The notes under the pieces: model-generated
Seen by the model: only the letters and a program-made list of their open reading frames with translations
What the model was told of the DNA's origin: nothing
Databases searched by the model: none
Translations under genes and position numbers: made by a program
Shown: one piece after another, positions 35,041 through 47,055 of the stretch
Layout of the letters: each line of letters opens with the position of its first letter
Numbering within the stretch: position 1 is the stretch's first letter
Assembly (NCBI GenBank): GCA_029851415.1
Contig: CM056743.1
Coordinates: 558,001-622,000, forward strand
From: Eretmocerus hayati
Taxonomy: Eukaryota > Arthropoda > Insecta > Hymenoptera > Aphelinidae
Length of the DNA stretch: 64,000 nt
Reading direction: 5' to 3'

Positions 35041-35189
35041 CTCACAAATGTTGCAGAGATTTCTATGTTAAGTTGTATATTTGACTCATATTTCTCAGCT
35101 CTCTTACTGTGATATCTTACCTTTCTACAATTCCGAAATTTTTATTTTTATATTCTATTATATTCGTTCTCGCCTTGTTTACTATTGTG

Positions 35190-35226
<37 letters not shown>

Positions 35227-35316
35227 CTTCTTTTCAATTGTATATGTATATGTTCATATTGGGCCATCAGGCCCGTGAATTTTCCTAAATAAATACTAAA
35301 TACTAAATACTAAAAT
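35041..35316 (+). other. LINE 3' UTR, terminal hairpin and (AAATACT)n tail
   Basis: Contains (TA)n at 35190-35222, a hairpin GGGCC-ATCA-GGCCC at about 35261-35274, and ends in AATACTAAATACTAAATACT. A stem-loop plus a short tandem tail is typical of CR1-type 3' ends recognised by the RT. Confidence 0.75.
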
Positions 35317-35831
35317 GGACATCTTATGAAACAAAAATATATACACTGAAAAGCCCGGGAAATGAGCCTATTAATGAGGAAAAGAAGTCTTAAATTTTAT
35401 GATGATTTATATCAAAAATTCCTCATGGAAACCTATGGAATTCCCGGTATTCCCATGTATTAGTATGTGAATGTATTGACGTAAGACTGTGTGAGTTTAC
35501 ACCTTGAACAGCACGCCCTCGGCCGGAGAGGAGAGAAGTATCCTGACGTACCGGCTCGAGAGACGCGCGACAGTTCAAATGTTTCTCACAGACCAAATCA
35601 GTATTATATCGGGTATTCTTCAAAATTAAAAATTCAAAATTTTGAGGTTATGGCACTCACAGTATGAGAATATGATATGAGAATATTTTGCATGATAGAA
35701 TAATGAATAATTGTGGCGTGATTCTCACATGCGAAACATTGGAGTAATGAGATTTTAAAGTAGATATTTCTGATTTCTGGCCCGTCTGAATTTCAATTGT
35801 GGTAAGAGAAGTGAGAAAAAATTCTGACAAA
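35317..35831. other. Upstream region of plus-strand gypsy
   Basis: Expected to contain the 5' LTR, but no matching 3' LTR or clear primer-binding site could be identified. Confidence 0.35.
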
Positions 35832-38132
35832 ATGGCGGGAGCTCACATGGATAGCCACATAGTGGACGATTTCATTAATAATATTGATGAAGGGACGTTA
35901 CATGAGGCTTTGGGTGAACTCTTGCTCTCGCGTGAAGGGACATTTAGGGCTCGAGTATAACGGTTGCGTAGACGCGTTCGCGGTGAATATAACGAGACAG
36001 ATTTCGATCAATATTTATTGATGGATCTGGCTGGATTAAAAGTCGCGCGAATGGAGGCATTGCCGAGATTTTTACGCAAGACCACACAGACAGCACATGA
36101 TAGGCGTTCAATCCTCAATAGATATGAGGAGGACGACATTTTTGCAAACAATATAAACGATGGAAATGTGACTAGGCGCAATCACCGAGTGCGGAGAAGC
36201 TCATCACGCGATGAATTAGCGGATGTGCAACAGGATGCACAACGGCGATCGGCGTTAGTCCAAAATGATGCGCGCCCGGAAATTCGAAAAGCTAACGAAC
36301 CGCCAATTAAATTCATTACGTTGCGAGATGGAAATGGCAGGTTATATGAAATTCCAATGCAGATCGCGGATAGTTGGAAAAATTCGTCAGACCGCGAAAA
36401 TGCTGAAAATCAAATCATCCGCGAGAATATTTTGGATCAGACGGTGCGTTTCCAGAATAGCGCGAGATCGAGCGCGCCATTACAATCAAAGACTCAACGG
36501 CAAGCTAAAGAGCCAAGCGCCGAGCTACACACAGACACGCACACAACGACAGATTCAAACAGATCCAAACGGCGTAGGCAAATTTTACGCAAGCAATTAC
36601 AGCAAGTATTATTAGGAGGGGAATATGAATCGTGCGGTGTTGAAAATAAATCGTATGAAGGAAATAAAACGGGGCAAATTGAGGATGATGAGGGAATTTC
36701 TTCTGGCGATAGTGAGAATGAATTTTCTCAGAATCAAGGAGATAATCTGAGGCCCTCTTTGTCAAGACTCAGCGGCCATTCGCGTGTGAGTTGGGCAGCA
36801 GACGTAAATGAGGCACCGCAGCCGAATAACACGCAACAAACACAGGCAGCGCGTTCAGAGTTTTACACACATACACAGAATAGAAACGAGAGGAATGCGT
36901 CTGAAACGAGAGATCTCACGCGCACAGTAAAATTATGGAACCTTAGATTTTCAGGTTCAGCGAATCAGAGTTTGGAGGAATTATTGATTAAAGTAGACGA
37001 GCATAGGATGGTGGCAGGCATGTCCGAGCACGATATTTTGCGAGCGGTAGCAGTGTTATTGAGCGGCCCAGCGTTGGATTTGTATAAATGACGCGGTAGT
37101 AGCTGGCAATCTTGGAGAGATGCGGTTACTCGTTATCGCGCGCATTACCAGGACGAAAAATATTGAGAACGGTTAGCAGACGAATCACACGCACGATTAC
37201 AGAGAGACGATGAGCCAGTTCATGAATACATCACAGCGATGCGTCGAATTTTTAACAGAATGCCGGAACTGCCACCCGAATCGAAACAGGTTGAACGAAT
37301 TTATTATAATATGTGAAAAGATTTTCACCCTTTGATGCGTCGATATTTGCACGCGGGTATTGAGAAATTTTTCAGACAAGCTACCGAGCTTGGGAAAGCT
37401 TTTGACGCGGGCAAAAATCAAGCACTCGTTCAGGGTAATAAGAAAGACGATGAAAAATCAAGTCCGCAAAAGGCTAAAAATTCGAATCAAAATTCAAAAG
37501 AGACTCAAAATTCCAGTCAAGAGAAGGGGAAAAACCGGAATCTGAAAAAGAGACGATAGATTTAGCGACCGTCGAAGTAATAACTATGGCAGACGTTGCA
37601 AAATTGATGAATATTCAAATTCAGAAATCACGAGAAGAACTCTTACCGAAGCCGAGCGGTCAAAACGCGAATCAGAGCAATAACGCGCAAAACGCAAATC
37701 AAAACAATGGACAGAGTCGAAATAGGAGTCTACGTAGAGACCGAAGCGAGAGGGGAGGCAATAATAACAACAACGGGAACGGTGGCAATTGCCAGCAGCA
37801 GGGTGCTCAAGCAGGGCCACCACCTCAATATCCAAAATAACTATCCTTGGCAACAAAATTTTCAGACACGTGAATTTTACGCAAATAACAGTCAAAATCA
37901 AAGTCAAAATCAATATCAAAATCAGAATAGAGGTTACAATGGCAATCACAATAATAATTACCAAAATAAGTATCAAAGAGGAGGTTACAGAGGGAATCGA
38001 GGAGGTGGTTATCGAGGGGGTTATCGTGGTAGAGGTTATGGTGGATATTATAATAATGGTTATTATAATAATTACCAGAACCAGGGCCAACCGCCACCAG
38101 TAAAACAACCAAATGCCCAGTTAATGCAGTGA
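35832..38132 (+). pseudogene. gag: Gypsy gag with RGG-rich C-terminal tail
   Basis: ATG at 35832 opens a 576-codon frame to TAG at 37557, broken by TAA at 35958 and by TGA at 37089, 37164 and 37314. The helical capsid-like part is about 36900-37400 (VKLWNLRFSG to MRRIFNRMPELP). After frame changes the tail (37586-38132) is Asn/Gln-rich, then rich in RGGYRGNRGGGYRGG repeats and YNN. No CCHC knuckle is present, so RNA binding is probably done by the RGG tail. Each of the three TGA codons replaces a probable tryptophan. Confidence 0.8.
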
Positions 38133-38292
38133 ATTTGCAAGAAAACGCGCCCGCGACGGAACCATCAGTCGATGCGGGAAACGCGAAACCAGCGGCGTAA
38201 ATGAGACCATTGCGTTAGCTACGTCCGAACAGGTCTCGAAAGTTTGCGAAGCCAGTCAGACACAATCTCAAGAAACTGCGAATACTTTTCAA

Positions 38293-38727
38293 GTGGACGC
38301 GACTAGGATTTTCAAAGTTCCTGATACGACAAAACCGACAGATTATCCTCGATATTGGATCAACGTAAAAATTGGCCCGATAGAATTGAAGGGATTATTA
38401 GATTCAGGAGCCGCACGGTCCGTGATAGGCAGAAAGTATCGAGACATCGCAGGGCAAATTGGTATTACGCTCCAACCCTCTAATTTTTTGTTCGCTCAAA
38501 TGGTGAACGGAGAATTAGAAGAGGTAGCTGGGGAATTGATCACTCCCCTGGAGATAGCTGGGATAAGCAAAAATATGCTGATTCTTAGCGTGCCATCATT
38601 AGCTGTAGATCTCATTTTGGGACTTGAATTTATCCGTTTCTTTGGGATGCACATCTTGGGTGATAGTGACGAGTATACATTCGCAGACCTTAAGGACAAG
38701 CAAAAATTTGCATTTGAATTATATTAA
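38293..38727 (+). pseudogene. Gypsy aspartic protease
   Basis: The 144-codon frame contains G-L-L-D-S-G-A-A (catalytic DSG), a flap-like FAQMVNG and LILGLEF, the typical retropepsin ILG motif. It would process the gag-pol polyprotein. TAA at 38725 separates it from the next in-frame segment, which continues as pol. Confidence 0.85.
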
Positions 38728-39059
38728 ATCGAGTCACCAAAGCAAATGAATTTAGAATCTGAAATTCTAATGACATTGAAAGAGAGAATCGAGTCAAAAT
38801 CTGAAGCGTCAAAAAGCGCGCAAGAGCCACAATCGAGGGGTAAAGGTTTGAAAAAGTTGAGTGATTATGAAGTTTACAGGCTGAAAAGAGTTTTAGATAA
38901 CTGTTTTCCTCACCAGAATAAACACGAAAAATTCCTGAGAGCAACTGATCTAATCGAATACGAGATTCGACTCTTGAAGAGTGCACGTCCAGTAAAGCAA
39001 AGATATTTTCCGCTACCAGATAAAATGGAGAAAACAATGCATGCAGAATTTCAAAAAAA
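38728..39059 (+). pseudogene. Gypsy pol, protease-RT linker and RT start
   Basis: Continues the protease frame. It includes a D-L-I-E-Y-E-I-R motif and PVKQRYFPLP, the conserved lead-in to RT. It is cut at 39059 by an inverted-repeat insertion and resumes at 40450. Confidence 0.8.
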
Positions 39060-40449
39060 GGACCGAGCCATAAATGATAGGATTTTGGCTTTCAGCGAAT
39101 TTGACCGAATCGGTAATCAATCGATAGAGCTCGACGTGCTGAGCAAAAGTCTCCATAGCCGCTAAACCCGAAAAATTCTCGTTTTTGAGTGATTTGATTG
39201 CAAAGTCGTCGATTTTACCGAGCCAAAATAGGGTTACGGCATCAATCGAACAATAACATACGTTGAGATTCGTTCGGCTTGCTTGGTATTTGCCTGCTAA
39301 ATACCTCTGATGAAGCAAGAATCTTTTGCATTACACCCGATTTGATGAATAATCCTCTCAAAAGAATCTTCCACTGCCGCCATTCTCGCGGGATATTTTA
39401 CAAGTCCGCACAAAATGTCTAACTCTAGAAATCATCAGATGTGTATTTACACTCTTGACCAGTAGTGTACATTCGAGAATATATCTATCGAAAATCAGAA
39501 TGCAATATCTATTGGAAAGAAGAACTCGATGCTTCACATGGTTTCAACAGAGTACTTAATTGACTCCTCATTTCTGATATCATCTCGCTGAAACGAATAT
39601 ATTTTCGAAAATCAATAGGCGTCTACTCAAATAACCGTACAAGTCTCAATCCGCGATCCCGGAAAAAAAATTAAAACGATCTTCGCAACCTTTACCGATA
39701 TAGAGTTGGGCCTGATTCGATTTTCGTATGTTCAAGCCGAGTGCGATACGACGCGGAATTCAATCACCACCCAAAATTCCAAACGAATATCTCTCTGAAA
39801 TCCCATAAGATATTTTCAAATGTCTGTAGGCCCCCCTCCCGTCCCCGCATACTAGAAAGGTGAAAATCTCGTTACCTTCAAACGATAAACAGTTCGGAAA
39901 AAAAGATTCAATGATTTTGTTTCAAAGTTGTACTGAGAGCTCAGACGTATTTTTCAACCATCCAGCGGGAAAACGCTCTCCTCAACGCACGCTTGCGTGA
40001 GGTGTGAGCTCTAAATATTGTATGTATCTCGTTGATGATGAAACTCGTCATCCGCATTTGCCTTGATAATATACTATGTCCCGCAGACCGTTTGGAATAT
40101 CAAAATCTTTCGAAGCGTTTTGATTGTGCGGACTTTGAAAATATCCCGCGAGAATGGTGGCAGTGAAAGATTCTTTTGAGAGGATTATCAAATCGCGTGT
40201 AATGCAAAGATTCTTGCTTCATCAGAGGTATTTAGCTGGCAAATACCAAGCGAGCCGAACGAATTCGAACGTATGTTATTGTTCGATTGATGTCATAACC
40301 CTATTTTGGCTCGGTAAAATCGGCGACTTTGCAACCAAATCACTCAAAAACTATGGAGACTTTTGCTCGGCACGTCGAGCTCTATCGATTGATTGCCGAT
40401 TCGGTCAAATTCGCTGGAAGCCAAATTCCTATCCTTTATGGCGGGGTCC
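39060..40449. mobile_element. Long-TIR element inserted in RT
   Basis: The 1390-bp element has arms of about 330-350 bp starting GGACC (GGACCGAGCC left, GGACCCCGCC right complement). The rest of each arm matches closely. No target duplication is obvious. The interior (39420-40120) has no recognised gene. RT sequence lies on both sides. Confidence 0.8.
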
Positions 40450-41170
40450 TTATACGATACAGACGTAGTTGAGAAATCAAACAGTCCTTGAAATAACCCA
40501 GCATTTTTGGTTAAAAAAACCGAACGGAGGGCATAGGTTGGTAGTAGATTTAAGGGTAGTCAATTCATTAGCCGAAAAAGACGCGTATCCGACACCGTAT
40601 ATGGACACCATTTTGAGAAAATTAAAGAACGCGGAATATATAACTACGCTAGACTTATACATGGCCTACCATCAAATAAAGCTCAAAAATATTTCGATTA
40701 ATATTTGCGCGTTCACAATTCCCGGTAGAGGGCACTGGCAATTCAAAAGGCTACCGATGGGCTTAGCTAACGCTGGAGCCTGCTTTCAAAGATTAATTGA
40801 TTCAATTATAGGAGACCTAGAGCCTTACGCGTACGGGTATTTAGACGATATTGTCATGGTGACAGAGACGTTTGAACAACATTCAGAGCTACTAGAGAAA
40901 TTATTGAACAGAATCGTGGGGGGCAGGTCTAACGACTAACAGAGGAGAGAGTAAATTTTGTCGCCAAGAAGTTAAATTTTGAGGATATATAGTGGACGAG
41001 CACGGTTTGAGAGTCGATCCCGCGAAAACAGAAGCAATCAAAAATTATCCGAGGCCTAAAAATGTCAAACGAGTGAAGAGATTCACAGGTATGACATCCT
41101 GGCACAGTAAATTCAACAGAAATTATGCGACGATTCTAGAGCCAATGAATCGTTGATTGAGAAAAGATGC
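40450..41170 (+). pseudogene. Gypsy reverse transcriptase core and connection
   Basis: Starts with a V-V-E-K-S-N-S-P motif followed by a TGA where tryptophan is expected (40489-40491). After a frame change it has LVVDLRVVN, TTLDLYMAYHQI (catalytic D), RLPMGL and YLDDIVMV (catalytic box). After a second change the F-x-GYIVDEHG and F-T-G-M-T-S-W connection motifs follow, with further TGA codons. Confidence 0.88.
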
Positions 41171-41650
41171 GAAATTTGAGTGGGAAGAGGAACAAGAAAA
41201 GCGTTTTGTGCGCTGGAAGAAGCATTAGTATCTGCACCCGTGCTGAGTATGCCAGTTCCAGACGCTGAATGGTGCTTGCATACTGATGCATCAGGCACTG
41301 GGATAGGATCTATGCTTACACAGAAAGTTGATGGCAAAGAACGCGTGGTTTGTTACGCGAGTTGATCACTTTCAAGACAAGGAAGAGTTTGATCAGTGAC
41401 AAAACAAGAATGTCTGGCTATTAAATGGAGTATTGAAGAATTTAGGCCGTATATAGAGGGAGAAAAGTTTACAGTTGTAACAGACCACAGCGCGCTACAG
41501 TGGCTGTTCAACAAGAAAAATCCGGTGGGACGCGTAGGCACATGGGCCCATGACCTCGCGAGTTACTTGTTTCGGGTGATCCACCGCAAAGGAACTCTTA
41601 ATGTTGTACCTGATGCGCTCTCAAGGATGTTTGAAGACGACACGATGAAT
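41171..41650 (+). pseudogene. Gypsy RNase H
   Basis: Contains PVLSMPVPDAEWCLHTDAS (catalytic D), YAS-x-SLSRQ, KQECLAI (catalytic E), VVTDHSALQWLF (catalytic D) and R-K-G-T-L-N-V-V-P-D-A-L-S-R. Two TGA codons at about 41363 and 41388 break the frame. Confidence 0.88.
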
Positions 41651-42001
41651 ATCGGTTCAGTTGGAGTTCTTGAGAAAACATCAGATAAGTGGTACAACAA
41701 GAGATTTTTTCAGATTTTGAAACATCCGAAAAGATACAGAGATTGGAAAATCATGGATGGTAGAATTTATAAATATAGGCCAGATCGCGAATCAAATGAA
41801 ATAGTTGATGATTTGGATGCGTGGAAATTGGTAGTTCCAGAAGAAGACCGCGCAAAAATAATTAAAGAGAGTCATGACGAGCCATCAGCCGGTCATATGA
41901 GTAAAAAAAACGTATAGGAAGGTCGCGCAGTCGTACTATTGGCCCGGTATTTACCTCGACGTTGCGAATTACGTGAAAAATTGCAAGAGTTGCGCGTTAT
42001 A
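41651..42001 (+). pseudogene. Gypsy integrase, zinc-binding N-terminal part
   Basis: The frame gives H-D-E-P-S-A-G-H and, after a one-base shift near 41910, YYWPG and the C-x2-C of the HHCC finger. The sequence is cut at a TA dinucleotide by the MITE at 42002. Confidence 0.75.
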
Positions 42002-42938
42002 TCGACGCCTCTTACGAAGATAAACACATCCGCTAACGACCGCGAAGAAAAACATGGTGGCCGAAGATTAGCGTTTGCTTTGTTACGGCCACGAAGATTA
42101 ACACTTACTGTTTACGCCACGAAGATCAACATTTACGCCTCAGCGCCTCGAAGATCATCTCTTACTGCTTAAGACCACGAAGAGTAACACTTACTTCTCA
42201 AACTGCGCGAAGATGAACACATTCGCCCATTTTTTTCTCGAAGGGACGAAGACTATAAGTATCCCGTCGTAAGGCCACGAAAAGTAACACATTCTCCTTA
42301 GCGGCACGAAAATTGGCACATTCGTAGACTCCATCCTTGGAGGGACGGAGATTACAAGTACTTTGTCTTGAGCCCACGAAAAGTAACACATTCCTCTTAG
42401 CGGAACGAAGGCTAACACAATCACTTACCGTTCATCGTCACGTCAAAGAGAATGTGTTGTTTTTCATTCCATCGAGAAGAACGTGTTAGTCTTCGTGGCG
42501 TAGAGGAAAATGTGTTACTTTTCGTGGGCTTAAGACGAAATACTTATTGTCTCCGTCCCTCCATGAATGAAGTCTACCGATGCGTTAATTTTTGTGCCGC
42601 TAACGAGAATGTGTTTTTCTTCGTGGCCCTAAGACGGAATACTTAGTCTTCGTCCCTTTGAACGAGAATGTGTGCAAGTGTGTTATAGTCCTCATACCGT
42701 TCAGGAGTAAGTGCTAGATGGGCCGTTGAGCAGTAAGTGTTAATCTTCGTGGCCCTAAGGAGTAAGTGTTAGTCTTCGTGGACTTAACGAGAATGCGTTA
42801 ATCTTCGTGTCCCTGAGGAGTAAGTGTTAGTTTTCGTGGACCTAAGGAGAATCCGTTAATTTTCGTATTCACAACGAATAAACGTTAATCTTCGTTAGTC
42901 ACAAGCATAAAGGTGTTTATCTTCGTAAGAGGCGTCGA
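42002..42938. mobile_element. Inverted tandem-repeat MITE in integrase, TA target
   Basis: The ends TCGACGCCTCTTACGAAG are inverted at the right end and TA flanks both sides (42000-42001, 42939-42940). Removing the element plus one TA restores the integrase frame. The inside is made of degenerate units of about 38 bp (CACGAAGATTAACACTTACT) in one orientation on the left and the inverse on the right. Confidence 0.85.
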
Positions 42939-42940
42939 TA

Positions 42941-44300
42941 TAAGGTAGATGAACGCGGTCAGATAGGTATGGTGAGTACGCGCACAGTCGACAGACCGAT
43001 GAAAATTATAGCAATGGATTTAATGGGACCATTCCCAAAATCGAGAGAACAGTTCGAATATTTACTCATTTTTGAGTGTATTTTTAGCCGTTATATAGTC
43101 TGCGTACCACTACGTAAAAAGACTGGTCAAGCGGTTCAGAATGCACTAGAAAATGTATTATATACACATTATGGGACACCAGAAACTTTGATTAGTGATA
43201 ACGGATCAGAATTCGAAAGTGAATTAATGAGTAAATTTTGCAAAAAAAAAACGGTATAGAGCATGAACTCACCCCTAGTTTCTATCCCCAATCAAATCCG
43301 GTCGAAAGGGTAAATAAAGATATTAAGACCATGATAGGAATATTTGCTGATAACCACAAAGAGTGGAATAAGCATGTTCAACAATTTCAATTTTGTCACA
43401 ATTTGAATTTCTCAAGTTCGACCGGAAAATCACCAGCGTTCATACTTTATGGACGCGAGATTAAAGCGCCAAAATTATGGAGAAGACGCGTGAAAATATT
43501 CGGGAAAAGCTTGAAAAATTTCATGAAGAACGGTAATCGAGCCGAATGAATAGAGTCATTAAAAGATTTAAACGGAGCAGAAATCAGTTCAGAATCAAAT
43601 TCGGGGAATAAGGTAGAAACCGAATCAGAAAATCAGAAGTCAAGTCAAGCAAATGAGCGCTCGCGAGTCGATGAGCCAGAGAAATTCACTATTCAACCCG
43701 AAAAGTTCAATTTAGATTCTACTGTTTCTCAGGAATCGGTAAAAAATTGGTCAGATCGTATGAATAAGTTACCCGAGGTACACGACTCTACTATAAGTAA
43801 GATTAAAAAAGCGAGCGGAAAGCAAAAATTGAATTATAATGTATCAGACGTGATGTTAGATTTAAGATAGGTGATAAGGTATTGAAGATGAATGGACCAT
43901 TGTCATCAGCGCAGAAGAATTTCACAACGAAGCTGGCAGAAAAATTTCCAGGACCATTCGAAATTAGCAGGCAATTAGGAGAAAATGTCCACGTATTATC
44001 GAAGGATGGAGCGGAATTACAATCATCTGTCCACGGTAAGGATCTGAAATATGCAAGCGTTGCATCAAATCAGACGAACAAAAATAATACGCTCGAGCAA
44101 TGATCACATCAGCAGCAGAAAGAAAATTCGGCGTCGTCAAGTGCCGGCGAGTCTCCTCACCCCGCAGCAGTGTCACGCGCCCGGAAGAATAGCCGGCAGA
44201 AGCCGCGAGAAGCTGCAGCTGAGCAGACTACACGCGAGAGTGATTCGCAAGCCGCGCGCACGAAAGGGCCAATAACGAGATCCAAATCGAAAGCTGAAGG
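42941..44300 (+). pseudogene. Gypsy integrase core and C-terminal tail
   Basis: Catalytic residues appear as MDLMGPFP (first D), LISDNGSEF (second D) and N-P-V-E-R-V-N (E). A frameshift lies near 43250. The C-terminal module (about 43880-44100, GDKVLKMNGPLS) is followed by a basic Ser/Ala/Arg-rich tail with one TGA at 44101. Confidence 0.88.
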
Positions 44301-44309
44301 TGACTAGAG

Positions 44310-44400
44310 TGTATATAGGAAGACAGAGAGACTAGAGTGTATATAAAGAAAAAAAACAAAGTGACTAGAGTGTATATAAAGCTAAGTGACTAGAGTGAGG
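44310..44400 (+). repeat. GTGACTAGAGTGTATATA short repeats
   Basis: Four degenerate copies of ACTAGAGTGTATATA, purine-rich, lie between the integrase and the extra ORF. Each copy carries a TATA-like core, so a subgenomic promoter or splice context is conceivable. Confidence 0.55.
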
Positions 44401-44468
44401 ATTAAAACTAAGTGCATAATTCTAAGAGGTAAGATTAGTGACTAGAAAATTGACCATCAGTGAGTAAA

Positions 44469-45671
44469 ATGGGACCCATACAAGAGGCAGTGATTAAGTG
44501 GTTAGCTAAAGACAGTGAATAGCAAGATCAAAGTGAAAATGGCGACCCTGAAACGCGCGCGAGTGAACAGGGCGGAGACAGTGAAGGTGCGGGAGTGATT
44601 GTACCTTTGGACACTCAGGACGCCGTTAATAACGACGCAAGAGTGCCGGCACCTAACAGCCCCACCGTACGCCCGACAAGGCCGCCCGCGCGTAAGCAAG
44701 AATCTAACATTACCTCCGAGGACATCGCGGAATTTCACGCACGTAAACGCGTTCGTGAAAAGCCAGCTCTAATGCTAAGCCTACAAACCATGGCAGAGCC
44801 CTGGAGAGAGGAAGATCGTCGCCGGCGCGAGATCGAAACGCGCGCGGCAGCGAAAACAAGAACAACACCTACGCCCGAATTCCAGGAAGAACAGCAACAA
44901 GTGAGGAAAGCGCGCGCCGACGCTCATGCAGCTGCAGTTACAACGGAGCTCAACGGCGCCATCAGCAATGCACGATTGGGGTTGGAGGTGCAATGTAGTC
45001 TCGCCCTTCAACTTCATCAACGCAACCAGTCTTTGCGGCTTCGGGAACGCGAGTATCATGCATGGGTGGAACGAGAGAGACAGCAGGTCTCCAATAGATT
45101 CGCGGGTGATCTGCCTCGGGCCATTCAGAATGCCGAGCAGATGCACCAATCGTTGGAGTATAGGGCAGGTATGTTGGATGCGCGGGAAGAAAATCTCATG
45201 CAGCGTGAGGCAGCAGTCCACGCGCGTGAACATTTACAGCGATCAGCTGATCGTTGGGCAGCAGAATGCCGCAATTTAGAACGAAGATTGCGCGAAGAAA
45301 AGGCACGTGCAAGATTTCAAAACCAGCGTGCGCCACCTGCTCTAACGCCTGCAAATAATCGTCATCGTATATCCGCAACAATGCGGATCGATTCTAATTT
45401 TTATGCGCAACAGCAGCCGCGAGACCGTGTAATCATCGAGGAGGTTGAAGATGAGCCACCCACACCAGCAGCAGCAGAGCCACTCCAGCAGTCGAAACAG
45501 CAAAACAATGACACAGAATGGAGGCCGATCAAGGGCTACCGCACGGCAGCAGAACGAGTACGCGTATATATTACGCAAGCTGAGCGTATTCGTCGTGCAG
45601 AAGAATTAAACGAGGCATTCAGAATTCGGAGTATGGAGCAAAGAAAATTGAACAAGGCGTGGGCAGAGTAA
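44469..45671 (+). CDS. Extra ORF in env position, coiled-coil protein
   Basis: ATG at 44469 gives a 400-codon frame with a single TAG at 44520-44522. From about 44595 the remaining 358 codons are uninterrupted to TAA at 45669. The protein is rich in Arg, Glu, Gln and Ala and strongly helical (predicted coiled coil about residues 80-270), with no signal peptide, transmembrane segment or furin site, so it is not an envelope. Its near-intactness contrasts with the many stops in gag and pol directly upstream. Function unknown; possibilities are an accessory protein of the element or a captured host gene. Confidence 0.6.
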
Positions 45672-46116
45672 CATTTTTTGCCAGGAGAACATGATTTGGA
45701 GTGAGCAGTATCAATAGCGGCAGGTTCATCATAATCAAATCAGCGGCATCGGAATCAAGAGTATTGTTAATTTCCCTTTCGTCGATTTAGAATTTTTTTA
45801 CTTTTATTTAGGAGCGAAACCCAGTAATTTTTTCTAGAAGAAAATCCTTATTCACAACGCGTAATATATTAGTTTGCGTTACAAGCGAAAGAGGGAAATG
45901 AATCGAGAAAGACAAATATAGACGAAGAGAGAGACTCGTATTTATAGTTTAAGTATTTACATTATGTACATTGAATCAGTTCCTATCTACGAAATTGATA
46001 ATTTATTTACATTATTTACAGGTGAGCAGAGATTAGTTCAAAAACTGGGTAAATCAAAGATCAGTTTCAGTTTTTCTACTAGCAATCGGATATATATATA
46101 TATATGTATATATATA
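45672..46116 (+). other. Downstream region of the gypsy element
   Basis: AT-rich with (TA)n at about 46089-46116. A purine-rich AAAGAGGGAAATG at about 45889 could be a polypurine tract, but no LTR could be confirmed. Confidence 0.35.
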
Positions 46117-46849
46117 CAACGTGATTGTAAAGTACTCGACCAGCCGGGAAATTTCGAAAGTCCGGCGCATTGTGAGTTTTGCGAAATTTTCTCGAAATTA
46201 TTCGAGTCGATTTGGAAATTTGCGTGGATGTTGAAAATTATCGGATTGTTGTGATCAGATGGATCAGGGAAGGGATCAGAGGGATCAGTCGCGCGAGGAT
46301 CACATGGGATCAGCAGAGGGATCAGTTTGCTTTGCTGCCATACACGTGGTTTGGTTCCGAGGTTATGTGTTGGTGCGCCAGTCTCAGTATTCGCAGCCCC
46401 GAGGAGTTGGTTGTCGAATTTAGTGGCAATGTAGATGGTGAATTGTGCGACTGCCATGCTCTTTGTCGTGTTCCTGGGCCTCGGGGTATCATGGGCCCGT
46501 GCTGTTTGTGTTTGTCGCGTAGCCGCGCGGGTGATTCCCTCGGTGTAAGAGTGCCGAGCGCTTTCGGGTCGATTTTTAATTTCGGACGCCGCTCTCATAA
46601 CCGTGCACCAAGTCGCCTCGCCCGCTGCACCAGGAAGCATAGCTCTTGCACTGCACTGAAACCAGAAAGCGGGTGATCAGTGCCAACAGCACAATCCGCT
46701 GTTTTGTTTACTAACACAGCTTGTCCTGTTGTTTGTTGTTGAATGATGGAAACCTGACTCGGCGGCATGCAATGAAGAAAGTTTTCAATGAGTGTGATAT
46801 GTCAGAATAGTGCGAGCTAATGATATGGCCCTTGTATTCTGGTCCTGTA

Positions 46850-47055
46850 CCGGTCCTCGGTGGGTGTCGGTGCGGAATCAGAATCACACCTGTCCGAATA
46901 CCGGTACAGGATCAGATCGACACTTGCAGAGGACCGGTACGGGACTAAATCGACACTCGTCGAGGACCGGTGAGGGACCAGATCGACACTCGTCGAGGAC
47001 CGGTAGAGAACCACATCGACACTCGCAGAGGACTAGTACGGGACCAAATCGACAC
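46850..47055 (+). repeat. Minisatellite, about 33-bp unit
   Basis: About five degenerate copies of a unit with GAGGACCGGTACGGGAC and TCGACACTCG, in the centre of the long-TIR element. Confidence 0.85.

Noticed and set aside
37089..37316. TGA read as tryptophan (alternative genetic code)
   Set aside because: Many TGG codons are kept in the same gene, and other stops, including TAA and TAG, are present; simple decay fits better.
37584..38108. 174-residue minus-strand ORF
   Set aside because: Antisense shadow of the RGG/Asn-rich gag tail; hydrophobic repeats arise from the complementary codons.
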